From Fructilactobacillus myrtifloralis (GTDB lineage Bacteria; Bacillota; Bacilli; Lactobacillales; Lactobacillaceae): a stretch of 64,000 bases of DNA. A program made the translations under genes and the position numbers. Of this stretch, positions 37,846 through 46,214 are shown one piece after another; within the stretch, counting starts at the first letter, position 1, and each line of letters opens with the position of its first letter. The stretch spans positions 186,001 to 250,000 of the forward strand of contig NZ_CP097116.1 of NCBI RefSeq assembly GCF_024029335.1. Direction: 5' to 3'. The notes under the pieces are model-generated. The model worked only from the letters and a program-made list of their open reading frames with translations. It was not told the DNA's origin and ran no database searches.

Positions 37846-37880
37846 AAAAAGGATGAGCAGTCTAGCTCATCCTTTTTTTT
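37843..37880. terminator. Bidirectional terminator between the rRNA methyltransferase and fni
   Basis: AAAAAAAGGATGAGC and GCTCATCCTTTTTTT form a perfect stem around AGTCTA, serving both converging genes. Confidence 0.93.
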
Positions 37881-38910
37881 ATGGTCGTAAATGACGTTGT
37901 TGTAAGTAATTTTCTAGTTCTGAACTCAGGACGACCGGTCGCTCGCGTAGTTCGGCAATGTTTTTGACACCAAGCGCGGTGAAAATGGCGCGTAGGCCAA
38001 AGCTCCATTCCTGCAACTTGGTAATGGTGGCCTCCACGCCATCGTCGATTAACGTGGTTAAGATTGCACCCGCAATCCCCACGGCATCCGCGCCGAGATA
38101 AAGCGCCTTAGCAATTTCTAGGGGAGTAGTAATTCCACCAGCAGCGACAATTTGCAAATCGGGAACCGCCTGGGCCTCGTATAACGATTGCACGGTCGTT
38201 AAGCCCCAATCATTGAAGTCGGCCAAATCTTTATGGGGGCGCCGGAAGTTTTCAATTTGGGCAAAGTTAGTCCCCCCGTGCCCGCCTACGTTAACGGTTT
38301 GCACGCCGATGGCTTCAAGCTGGCGGAGAGTGGCTTGATCCAAGCCGAAGCCAACTTCTTTAACAATCACGGGCACCTTGACCTGCTCCACAATTTGTTG
38401 CAAATTAGTCAGCCAGTGAAAATCACGATCGCCCTCTGGCATGACCAGTTCTTGGACCACGTTGATGTGCACTTCTAAGGCATCTGCTTGCAGTAAGTCG
38501 ACCACGGTCTGCGCCTGGGTGGGGGTGACCCCCGCCCCGACGTTGGACAGTAAAAATCCCGTGGGATTAACCTCGCGGGCGACCGTAAAGCTGGGGAGGG
38601 TAGTTTTGTCGCGTAGCGCCACGCTAGCGCTTCCTAATGCCAGGGCAACCCCAGTCGCTTTAGCCACTTCCGCCAGTTGGTGGTTGAGCTTCTGCGTGTA
38701 CTTACTGCCCCCCGTCATGGCTTCAATGTAGAAGGGGAGAGCAAACTGATGGCCAAGGAAGGTCGTGTTGAGCTCAATCTCTGAAACGGCCACCTCCGGC
38801 AAGCCATTTGGAACGAAATGGAGGTCCGCAAAGCCAGCTGTCGAAGCCTGGTGAAACTTTTTGGCTAGCGACACGTGTTCATCTTTTCGGTGTGATTGAC
38901 GATTAGTCAC
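37879..38910 (-). CDS. fni: Type 2 isopentenyl-diphosphate delta-isomerase
   Basis: FMN-dependent enzyme that interconverts IPP and DMAPP. Typical motifs include FYIEAMTGGSKYTQKLN, NVGAGVTPTQAQ and VNVGGHGGTNFAQIEN, with the flavin-binding GGITTPLEIAKAL and GADAVGIAG. Length is 343 aa. It is the last gene of the mevalonate operon and overlaps mvaK2 by 8 bases. Its product feeds IspA. Confidence 0.95.
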   Translation of the reverse strand: MTNRQSHRKDEHVSLAKKFHQASTAGFADLHFVPNGLPEVAVSEIELNTTFLGHQFALPFYIEAMTGGSKYTQKLNHQLAEVAKATGVALALGSASVALRDKTTLPSFTVAREVNPTGFLLSNVGAGVTPTQAQTVVDLLQADALEVHINVVQELVMPEGDRDFHWLTNLQQIVEQVKVPVIVKEVGFGLDQATLRQLEAIGVQTVNVGGHGGTNFAQIENFRRPHKDLADFNDWGLTTVQSLYEAQAVPDLQIVAAGGITTPLEIAKALYLGADAVGIAGAILTTLIDDGVEATITKLQEWSFGLRAIFTALGVKNIAELRERPVVLSSELENYLQQRHLRP

Positions 38911-39988
38911 TGGGTTCTCCTTCGTAGTTATAAATCGCGAGGTTTAATGGTTCAATTCCCGCCCGTTGCCAAGCAGCTTGGAGGCCGGCAATATCGTAGT
39001 TGGCTTCGATTAACACGATCCCACAGTCTCCGCCACCCGCACCGGAAGTTTTGGCGGCACCGCCAAAGTGATCGGCAATGTCAATTAACTTCGTTAGTTG
39101 GGGCGTTTCAATTGTGACGCCAGCTAGGGTACTCAATGATTGGAGGAGCTGACGATTCCGGTTGATATTTTGCATGATCAACTTGCTGTTATTCTGCCGA
39201 AATCCGTTGGTGATTTCACGGACGCATTTATTACTTTCATGCAAAAAGCGTTCGTACTGAGGGCCATGCTTTCCCTTTTTTAGTTCTACTTTATCGATTA
39301 AGCGGGACGTGGAAGCCGGCGAGCCGGTCCAGCCCACTAAAAAGCGGAGCACGCTCGGGATCTGTAAGGGAGTGATCTCTAAGCGGGGCCACTCCAATTT
39401 CAACAGTTCCGGGAGGGCAATCTTATCTCGGAATTCAGCTAACCACTGGCGGTCAAAGGAACTATATGTAATTAAGCCCCCAAAGACACTCGACGCAACA
39501 TCACCGAGTGAACCGTTCCCCTGAACGTTGAAGTGGGCAATTGCGGCCAACTTAAAGAGTTGGACTTTGCTCAACGAGAGCTGGTAGAGCTGACAGAGCG
39601 CCTTAATGGTCGCCACCGTCACGGCAGCGGATGAGCCCAGTCCATACTTTTTCCCAGTCCCACTGTCTAGCTCACTGTTGACGCTTAGGTGGTACTTTTG
39701 AATTGGTTTTCCCAATGCTTGGACGTAATCTTCGGTTACCTGGATGGCCGCAATAATGTATTGAAAGGGGTTATCACGGTCATCTACAATCATGCGCGAG
39801 TTAACCCGTTCCCAGTGCACGCGATGGTTTTCGTATTGTTGAGAAGTAATTGAGCACCGCTCTTGATTTTCCGCAATCGTGACCGTTACAAACCGATTAA
39901 CGGCGGCAATAATGGCTGGGTTCCCGTTCTCAACGACGGCGTATTCACCTGCCAAATAAAGTTTTCCCGGGGTGCTTGTTGTAATCAA
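38903..39988 (-). CDS. mvaK2: Phosphomevalonate kinase
   Basis: GHMP kinase that converts phosphomevalonate to the diphosphate. Substrate and ATP motifs are PGKLYLAGEYAVVENGNPAI at the N-terminus and KYGLGSSAAVTVATIKAL near residue 115. The C-terminal GAAKTSGAGGGDCGIVL is the third GHMP motif. Length is 361 aa. It lies third in the operon mvaK1-mvaD-mvaK2-fni. Confidence 0.95.
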   Translation of the reverse strand: MITTSTPGKLYLAGEYAVVENGNPAIIAAVNRFVTVTIAENQERCSITSQQYENHRVHWERVNSRMIVDDRDNPFQYIIAAIQVTEDYVQALGKPIQKYHLSVNSELDSGTGKKYGLGSSAAVTVATIKALCQLYQLSLSKVQLFKLAAIAHFNVQGNGSLGDVASSVFGGLITYSSFDRQWLAEFRDKIALPELLKLEWPRLEITPLQIPSVLRFLVGWTGSPASTSRLIDKVELKKGKHGPQYERFLHESNKCVREITNGFRQNNSKLIMQNINRNRQLLQSLSTLAGVTIETPQLTKLIDIADHFGGAAKTSGAGGGDCGIVLIEANYDIAGLQAAWQRAGIEPLNLAIYNYEGEPSD

Positions 39989-40002
39989 TGTTAGTCTTCT
40001 TT

Positions 40003-40980
40003 CTAAGTAAGGTATTGGATGCCAGGTCCGGGAGCAGCGACGACCAGTTGATTGGCTCCAAAAGCGGGGGTTAGCGCTGCTAAGACCGCGTTGAGGTGTT
40101 TCGGTTCCACTAAGACCTTGACGTTTGGTCCGGCATCCATCGTAAAGTAGCAGGGAATTCCAGTTGCTCGCAGTTGGTGAATCAACCGCATGGCCTTTAA
40201 CGAATCAGCGTCAAAGTAAGAAAAATCAGGTGCTGCACTCAGGGTCAACGCGTGCATCCGCATCGCATTTTCCTCGGCAATCGTGCCTAAGCAATTGAAA
40301 TCCCGGTTACTAATTGCCATTTTAAGCTTTTTTAAGTCGTGTTTGCAAAGCTTTTCCCATTCGCGGTAGTAGGGTGAGGTCGTTTGCGAACGCTTCATCC
40401 CCACGGAGCTACTGATTTGTTTTTGCCGTTGGTTTACCAAAATCGCGATCACGTTGAGGTTCCAGTAGTCGGCAGGCGCAACCTGCGTAGCAAAGGAGGT
40501 TCGGTCTCCAAAGCCCTTGTGCCATTCGACAAACCCGCCATCGATGGACCGCGTCGCAGAACCAGATCCCCGCCGCGCTAGCCGAGAGAGTTGTTTGTGA
40601 TCTAACTGTAAGCCACTGGCCCGACTAGCAGCCGCAGCGAGGGCGGCAAACCCAGAGGCCGAGGAAGCTAGTCCAGCAGCGGTTGGAACGTTGTTAACCG
40701 TGGTAACCTGCGCTTTGCTACTAATTCCGGCTTGGGTGCGAACAAGGTCCAAGAAAGTTGTAATCCGGTGGGCGGCCGGGCCTTCCAGGGCGGTCCCGTT
40801 CAAACTAATCTGGTCTGCAGGTAGTTGGTCATCGAAGGTAACACTGGTGTCTGTATAAAAGCGATCTAAAGTGAGCGAGAGGCTGTTGGTAGTTGGTAAC
40901 TTTAACGCTTCGTTAGCTTTGCCCCAGTATTTGACGAGGGCAATGTTGGTATGCGCCCGGGCCTTAGCATGGTTTTTCAT
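40003..40980 (-). CDS. mvaD: Diphosphomevalonate decarboxylase
   Basis: ATP-dependent decarboxylase giving isopentenyl diphosphate. It opens KARAHTNIALVKYWGKANE, with the conserved GLASSASGFAALAAA and RRGSGSATRSIDGGFVEW. The MDAGPNVKVLV motif is near the end. The upstream in-frame extension to 41106 is rejected: AGGAGG precedes ATG 40980, which overlaps the mvaK1 stop as ATGA. Length from this start is 325 aa, normal. Confidence 0.95.
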   Translation of the reverse strand: MKNHAKARAHTNIALVKYWGKANEALKLPTTNSLSLTLDRFYTDTSVTFDDQLPADQISLNGTALEGPAAHRITTFLDLVRTQAGISSKAQVTTVNNVPTAAGLASSASGFAALAAAASRASGLQLDHKQLSRLARRGSGSATRSIDGGFVEWHKGFGDRTSFATQVAPADYWNLNVIAILVNQRQKQISSSVGMKRSQTTSPYYREWEKLCKHDLKKLKMAISNRDFNCLGTIAEENAMRMHALTLSAAPDFSYFDADSLKAMRLIHQLRATGIPCYFTMDAGPNVKVLVEPKHLNAVLAALTPAFGANQLVVAAPGPGIQYLT

Positions 40981-41930
40981 GATAAATCCTCCTGTGGGTT
41001 TAACTCGTGTAGACTTTGAATCCAGGTTTGGGTGGCACCGTGTTCTGTGAGGGCCTTTGCAACGGTCTGTGCTGCTGCTCGAGTTTCCGTAAGGGCAATG
41101 ATGCAACCGCCTAGGCCACTCCCGGTTAGTTTAGCGCCCAGCGCCCCGGCGGCATGGGCAGCTGTGACCAGTTGGTCAATCTGAGGGGTGCTTACGCCTA
41201 ACGCACGTAAAATGGTCTGCGCCGCGGTTAAACTGTGCCCGGTGGCCAGTAAATCTTGTTGCTGGAGTTCCTGTTTGACGCGTTCGGTTAATTTTCCCAA
41301 CTGTAAAATCAGGTCCTGGCGTTGCTGATCCGCGGTTAAAAACTGGTGGACCTGCTGCACTGCCGTTTTGGTATCACTAGCTAAACCGGTATCTGCAATA
41401 ACCAAAAACCCCGTTAACGGGGGCTGAAAGTCAATAAATTGTTGCTCTTCAAACAAAATGGGATGGGCAACGTTTACCGTTTGGGCGTCGATGCCACTCG
41501 GATTACCATGGGTAATGTGTTCTTCGATATCAGTATAGGCGGTCAACGTTTCCCGCGGGAGGGGCGTTTCAAACAATGCAAAGTACGCCTGCGTAATCGC
41601 ACTGGCAATCGCGGCTGAAGACCCCATCCCTCGTCCTAGCGGAATGGTACTGTGAAGCGTCAGGTGGGTCGGGATGGATTGCGGATTTAGCTGGTGCTGG
41701 AGGTGGTGGAGCAGGGTCGCCACGCCCGCCATGCGTGGGGGTAACTCGCTGACCGGTCCGGTATAGTACTCACTGGTAATTGAAGAAACTGGAGCGTTAG
41801 TAGTCTTGATGGTTGCGGTAACGGTCGCTTGGGGAACCGGGAAGACAATGGCCGGTTGCTGGTAAACGGCACTGTGTTCGCCTAAAAAGATGACCTTAGC
41901 ATGACTCTTGCCAGTTGCTGTTGTTTTCAT
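40977..41930 (-). CDS. mvaK1: Mevalonate kinase
   Basis: First kinase of the lower mevalonate pathway. GHMP motifs: GKSHAKVIFLGEHSAVYQQP at the N-terminus, PLGRGMGSSAAIASAI near residue 105 and KLTGSGLGGCIIALT near the end. Length is 317 aa. It is the first gene of the reversed isoprenoid operon. The 143-base region between it and dinG must hold both divergent promoters. A TAAAAT preceded by TGG is visible for this gene, without a good -35 box. Confidence 0.95.
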   Translation of the reverse strand: MKTTATGKSHAKVIFLGEHSAVYQQPAIVFPVPQATVTATIKTTNAPVSSITSEYYTGPVSELPPRMAGVATLLHHLQHQLNPQSIPTHLTLHSTIPLGRGMGSSAAIASAITQAYFALFETPLPRETLTAYTDIEEHITHGNPSGIDAQTVNVAHPILFEEQQFIDFQPPLTGFLVIADTGLASDTKTAVQQVHQFLTADQQRQDLILQLGKLTERVKQELQQQDLLATGHSLTAAQTILRALGVSTPQIDQLVTAAHAAGALGAKLTGSGLGGCIIALTETRAAAQTVAKALTEHGATQTWIQSLHELNPQEDLS

Positions 41931-42073
41931 TTCAATCGCTCACTTTCTTATCAATGTTATTTTACCATAGTCGTTTCTAAACTTCGTCCTTGAACTTGGG
42001 AGTCAATGTCCCGTTATAGCGTGATTTGTAGTAAAATATGCATAGTTAGAAACGAAAGTAGGCCGATACCGAC

Positions 42074-44881
42074 ATGAAAGCAAATTCAAAATATGCTGTG
42101 GTTGATATGGAAACCACGGGAACTGATTTACAACGTGGCGACCGCATCATCCAGTTTAGTGTCAGTTTTGTGCAAAACGGCCGACAAACGGGCGCCTTTT
42201 CCACTTACGTCAACGATGGGGTTTCCATTCCTAGTGAAATCACGGCCTTGACCGGGATTGACCAGGCAACCATTGCGAACGCCCCGAGTTTTGATCAATT
42301 GGCTCCCAAAATTTATCAAATGTTACAGGGGACCGTCTTTGTGGCGCATAACGTCAACTTTGATTTTCCCTTTTTAAATCATCACTTAGAACGAGTAGGG
42401 TATCCAGCGTTAGAGATTGAAGCGGTGGATACTGTGACTTTGAGTCAACTCTTTTTCCCAACCTTGGGTAGTTACCGACTCAGTGATCTCAGTCGGCATT
42501 TTCAAATCAATCATCACCACCCGCACTCGTCAGCGAGTGATGCGGCAGCGACGGCGCAGCTCCTGCTAAAAATTAGCCAACAAATCACCAAGCTTCCCCG
42601 GCAAACGGTTCAGTCCGTGCTCGATTTAGAGCTCAATCTGCCCCAGCAGACGACCCAGTTCATTCGGGTCAACTTCGAAGCTATGGGTCAGCCGAGCCAG
42701 CAGTTACCGGCTGATCAGGTGGAACTAGAGGGCTTAGTGTTAAAACGGCATCACCGAAAAACGGTTGAAAATCATGACCGGTTAACCAAGTTTCCGTTAG
42801 CTAAAAAGCAGAAAGAACGGGTTTTTCGGAGCCACTTTGAATGGCGGCCGTCGCAAAGTAAAATGATGAATTTAGTGTATCGTAATTTTGCCGATACCAA
42901 GCAGCCCGCGCGGAATTTGTTAATTGAAGCCCCCACCGGGAGTGGGAAAACCCTGGGTTACTTATTTCCCCTCGCGTTTTTGTTGCAGTCCGGGAAGACA
43001 GCGGTGATTAGTACCGCAACGATTAACTTGCAAGAGCAATTGCAACACGTAGTCGAGCGGGATCTGAACGCGGGCTTTGGGTTTCACGTCCAAGCCGTCG
43101 TGTTAAAAAGTCGCCGGCACTATTTAGACTTGTCCCGGTTTGCAACGGCCCTCGTCGCTGATGATTCAAATCAACTCTCCCAGTTTAGTAAGGCACAAAT
43201 CCTAGTCTGGTTGACGCAAACGACAACCGGAGACTTAGACGAATTGCATATCCCACAAAATGCGGCCATTTTACAGCAGGTCAACTACCAGCGAGAGCCG
43301 CAGTTAGCGGAGAGTGAATTTGGCGAGTACGACTTTTGGCACTGGAAAATGCAGCAAGTTGCCACGGCTGACGTTGTGATTGTGAATCATCACTACCTGA
43401 ATCAAAATGCGGCGGAAGTGGCCGCAACTTTAGGTGGGCAACCGTACTTAATCGTGGATGAAGCGCAACATTTACCAGAAGTGGCCTTTGCAGCGCAACG
43501 GAAGCACTGGTGGCTGGGGGGAGTTAAAACCAACGTCGGTCGGGTTAAAAATGATGTTTTTCAGACCCACGAACGCAACCTGGAAGAGATCATTAGCACC
43601 CATCCAGACCTGCGAGGGCTCCTGAAACGGCTGATGCACCAGCTGACGCAATTAGAAACGGTTAATCAGGAACTAATTCAAACACTCCTGACCACTTTAC
43701 ACGTGCGCTTACAACCACAGGCGGATGTCGTTCGAATTCCAGTCGACCGGCTGGTTAAATTTACCACCCAGGCGCAACCGCAGTTACAAAAACAGGACCA
43801 ATTAGCAACGCAACTGACCCTACGCTTAACGTCCCTCAACCAAACTTTGGGGCAGGGTGAGGGGCAGTGGGTGGCCTCTGAATACGAAACGTTTTTACGG
43901 TTTAACGAACACGTGCACGCCGTCCTGCAGGGGGTTAGTGAGCTCCAGCAGCTGGTGCATGAAGTAAAACCCCAGTCGGTCGCCGATGGATTTTGGTTGC
44001 GGTACGGAGCCGATCATGATCCGAATAACATGCGGTTAGAATGGGCCCAGTTTGATACCAGTACCCGGTTACAAAAACAAATTTATCAATCCTTTCAACC
44101 TGCAATTTTCACGGGGGCCGTTTTATTTACCTCCAAAAAGTCGCAGTACATTTATGATCAGCTTGATTTGCGACGAAGTACAACGCGGATGAAGCGGCTG
44201 CCCACGGACTTTGATTACCAAAAGCAGGTCCAGCTGATGATTGCAGACCAAATGCCACTGCCTCCTGCAACAGAAAATGAGGAGTACGTGGCGTTTCTAG
44301 CCAATTCCATTCAAAAAATTTATCGAGCCGCGCCCGTTCCGACCTTAGTCCTGTTTAATTCCTTAGAGTTAATTCAAGCGGTCCACGCAAAACTAAAGGG
44401 ACAACCTGGACTGGGGATGCTCTTAGCCTCAGGCATTTCTGGGAGTCAGAGTAAGATCATGCGGCGAGCTGTTCTGCACCACGCCCCGATTATTTTGGGC
44501 GCAGCTGGATTCTGGGAGGGTGTTGACTTTCCGCCACACTATCTCAAATCAATCATAATTCCGCGGATTCCCTTTGCTGCGCCTGATAGTCCGGTGATGC
44601 AAGCGCGATCCGCTTATCTTAAACAACAACAAAAGAATCCGTTTACCAGTTATTCGCTCCCGCACGCCATCATTACCATGAAACAGGGGATGGGCCGGTT
44701 ACTACGCCGCAGTGATGACAGTGGAATTATTACCATCTTGGATAATCGGATTTTAACCAAGCGGTACGGAACCCAAATTTTAACGGCCATCGAAGAAAAT
44801 CTTCAGGCTCATACGGGATCAATTAAAGCAATTCAACAGCAGCAAAAAGAATTTTTAGCAAAGCACCAGCAGGATCATTGA
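42074..44881 (+). CDS. dinG: DinG-type protein: 3'-5' exonuclease fused to superfamily-2 helicase
   Basis: The N-terminal DEDD exonuclease domain (1-165) has VVDMETTGTDLQRGD, then FVAHNVNFDFPFL and HHHPHSSASDAAATAQ. The helicase domain has Walker A EAPTGSGKTLGYLFPL near residue 285 and the DEAH-box variant IVDEAQHLPE. Motif VI appears as KQGMGRLLRRSDDSG. Gram-positive DinG proteins with this fusion act as nucleases in DNA repair, and the helicase part may be inactive in some. Length is 935 aa. Confidence 0.94.
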   Translation: MKANSKYAVVDMETTGTDLQRGDRIIQFSVSFVQNGRQTGAFSTYVNDGVSIPSEITALTGIDQATIANAPSFDQLAPKIYQMLQGTVFVAHNVNFDFPFLNHHLERVGYPALEIEAVDTVTLSQLFFPTLGSYRLSDLSRHFQINHHHPHSSASDAAATAQLLLKISQQITKLPRQTVQSVLDLELNLPQQTTQFIRVNFEAMGQPSQQLPADQVELEGLVLKRHHRKTVENHDRLTKFPLAKKQKERVFRSHFEWRPSQSKMMNLVYRNFADTKQPARNLLIEAPTGSGKTLGYLFPLAFLLQSGKTAVISTATINLQEQLQHVVERDLNAGFGFHVQAVVLKSRRHYLDLSRFATALVADDSNQLSQFSKAQILVWLTQTTTGDLDELHIPQNAAILQQVNYQREPQLAESEFGEYDFWHWKMQQVATADVVIVNHHYLNQNAAEVAATLGGQPYLIVDEAQHLPEVAFAAQRKHWWLGGVKTNVGRVKNDVFQTHERNLEEIISTHPDLRGLLKRLMHQLTQLETVNQELIQTLLTTLHVRLQPQADVVRIPVDRLVKFTTQAQPQLQKQDQLATQLTLRLTSLNQTLGQGEGQWVASEYETFLRFNEHVHAVLQGVSELQQLVHEVKPQSVADGFWLRYGADHDPNNMRLEWAQFDTSTRLQKQIYQSFQPAIFTGAVLFTSKKSQYIYDQLDLRRSTTRMKRLPTDFDYQKQVQLMIADQMPLPPATENEEYVAFLANSIQKIYRAAPVPTLVLFNSLELIQAVHAKLKGQPGLGMLLASGISGSQSKIMRRAVLHHAPIILGAAGFWEGVDFPPHYLKSIIIPRIPFAAPDSPVMQARSAYLKQQQKNPFTSYSLPHAIITMKQGMGRLLRRSDDSGIITILDNRILTKRYGTQILTAIEENLQAHTGSIKAIQQQQKEFLAKHQQDH

Positions 44882-44924
44882 TTTGCTATAATAAACGCAG
44901 AATGGTTAGGGAAGGAATTTAGAC

Positions 44925-45419
44925 ATGCGAGAACGAAGACAACGAAAATTTAAACTACAACGCCTATTGAGCTGGGTGGGGGCGTTCCTCGTCGTGGTGG
45001 TCCTCGCGTTGGTAATTATTATGTTTATCGCTAAATTACCGCAAAAACAAACGTTAAAGAGCGCTACGAACCTGGCTGAACAACACGCCCATTTTCACGA
45101 CGTCCAAAAGACTTACAAAGCCAACCTCAAACGACCTTATTACACGGTGGTTGGGAAGAACCAAGCAAACCAACCCGCCTATGCCATCGTTAGTAGCGAT
45201 TTCAAACACATTCGCGTTATGAAAAAAACCGATGGGATTACGGCCGAAAATGCCAGTGCAATTGCGCAACGTCGGGTAGCTGGGGACGTTACCAACGCTG
45301 GGTTATTGATCTACCGGAAGCAACCGACGTGGGTAGTAACCTTGCAAAGCAAACACCAGGTTCATTACGTGCTAGTGAACTTTAAGACCGGAAAGGTCGT
45401 TAAAACGCTTAATTTATAG
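44925..45419 (+). CDS. YpmB-like membrane-anchored protein (DUF5590)
   Basis: 164-residue protein with a basic N-terminus, one hydrophobic segment (about 16-36, rich in Val/Leu/Ile) and an extracytoplasmic PepSY-like domain. It resembles YpmB by position after dinG and by the repeated Ala-Ile/Thr motif ITAENASAIAQRRVAGD. The function is unknown. In many relatives aspartate aminotransferase and asnS lie between this gene and dnaD. Here dnaD follows after 14 bases. Confidence 0.75.
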   Translation: MRERRQRKFKLQRLLSWVGAFLVVVVLALVIIMFIAKLPQKQTLKSATNLAEQHAHFHDVQKTYKANLKRPYYTVVGKNQANQPAYAIVSSDFKHIRVMKKTDGITAENASAIAQRRVAGDVTNAGLLIYRKQPTWVVTLQSKHQVHYVLVNFKTGKVVKTLNL

Positions 45420-45433
45420 GGGAGCGATTCAAC

Positions 45434-46153
45434 ATGAGCACCACATCTTCACTAGCTAAATACTTAAATTCCGGATCAATTAACGTATCCGGTTTTTTAT
45501 TAACTAATTTAGCTAACCTCAACATTAGTGGCACAGAACTAACGATGTTGTTAGAACTTCAGTACTTTCGCAGCCAGGGGGACCGGTTTCCAGCGGCAGA
45601 GACTTTAGCAAACGCCATGGGGATCAACGAACCGGCGGTGTATGATTTATTGCACCAGTTGGTGAGCAAGAAATTGATTAGTATTACCACCAGTGCCGAC
45701 GAAAAGGATGAGTATAGTTTTGCGCCGTTAGTGGCCAAACTAAACGAATTACTGCAACAAGTTCCGGATGAGCAGCAGCCGGGATCGACACCACCAACTA
45801 GCGAGACGGCCACACCACAAACGAGTATTAGTGACCGCGAGCAGACCTTTAAAATGATCAATCATGAATTTGGCCGAATGTTATCGCCAATAGAATTAGA
45901 AACAGTCACGGCCTGGTTTGACCAGGATCATTATTCCGCGGAGTTGATTCAGTTAGCCCTGCGCGAAGCCGTCTTAAATCAGGTGTATAACCTCAAGTAC
46001 ATGGACCGCATTCTGCTAAACTGGGACAAGCAGCACTTACAAACCGCCGCGCAGGTGGAGGCGCACCGAACCCAACGCCAGGAAAAACAAGCCACGGGGA
46101 CGGAACAACCGCTCCCCAAGGTGCCGCTCTTTAAAATTAAGAAGGATCAATAA
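45434..46153 (+). CDS. dnaD: DNA replication initiation protein DnaD
   Basis: Primosome component that helps load the replicative helicase with DnaB and DnaI. The winged-helix N-terminal domain (about 1-105) is followed by a Pro/Thr/Ser linker. The C-terminal DnaD/DnaB domain (about 135-205) has FEFGRMLSPIE-type sequence and YNLKYMDRILLNWDKQ. Length is 239 aa. In relatives nth follows. Here a terminator and then convergent pbp1A follow instead. Confidence 0.93.
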   Translation: MSTTSSLAKYLNSGSINVSGFLLTNLANLNISGTELTMLLELQYFRSQGDRFPAAETLANAMGINEPAVYDLLHQLVSKKLISITTSADEKDEYSFAPLVAKLNELLQQVPDEQQPGSTPPTSETATPQTSISDREQTFKMINHEFGRMLSPIELETVTAWFDQDHYSAELIQLALREAVLNQVYNLKYMDRILLNWDKQHLQTAAQVEAHRTQRQEKQATGTEQPLPKVPLFKIKKDQ

Positions 46154-46165
46154 CTCCGACCAACT

Positions 46166-46207
46166 AAAAAAGCGGCGACAAAGGAAATCTTTGTCGCCGC
46201 TTTTTTA
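46166..46207. terminator. Bidirectional terminator between dnaD and pbp1A
   Basis: AAAAAAGCGGCGACAAAG and CTTTGTCGCCGCTTTTTT form an 18-pair stem around GAAAT. Confidence 0.95.
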
Positions 46208-46214
46208 TTACCGC

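Noticed and set aside
41009-41106. N-terminal extension of mvaD
   Set aside because: It would run deep into mvaK1. AGGAGG and the ATGA overlap fix the start at 40980.
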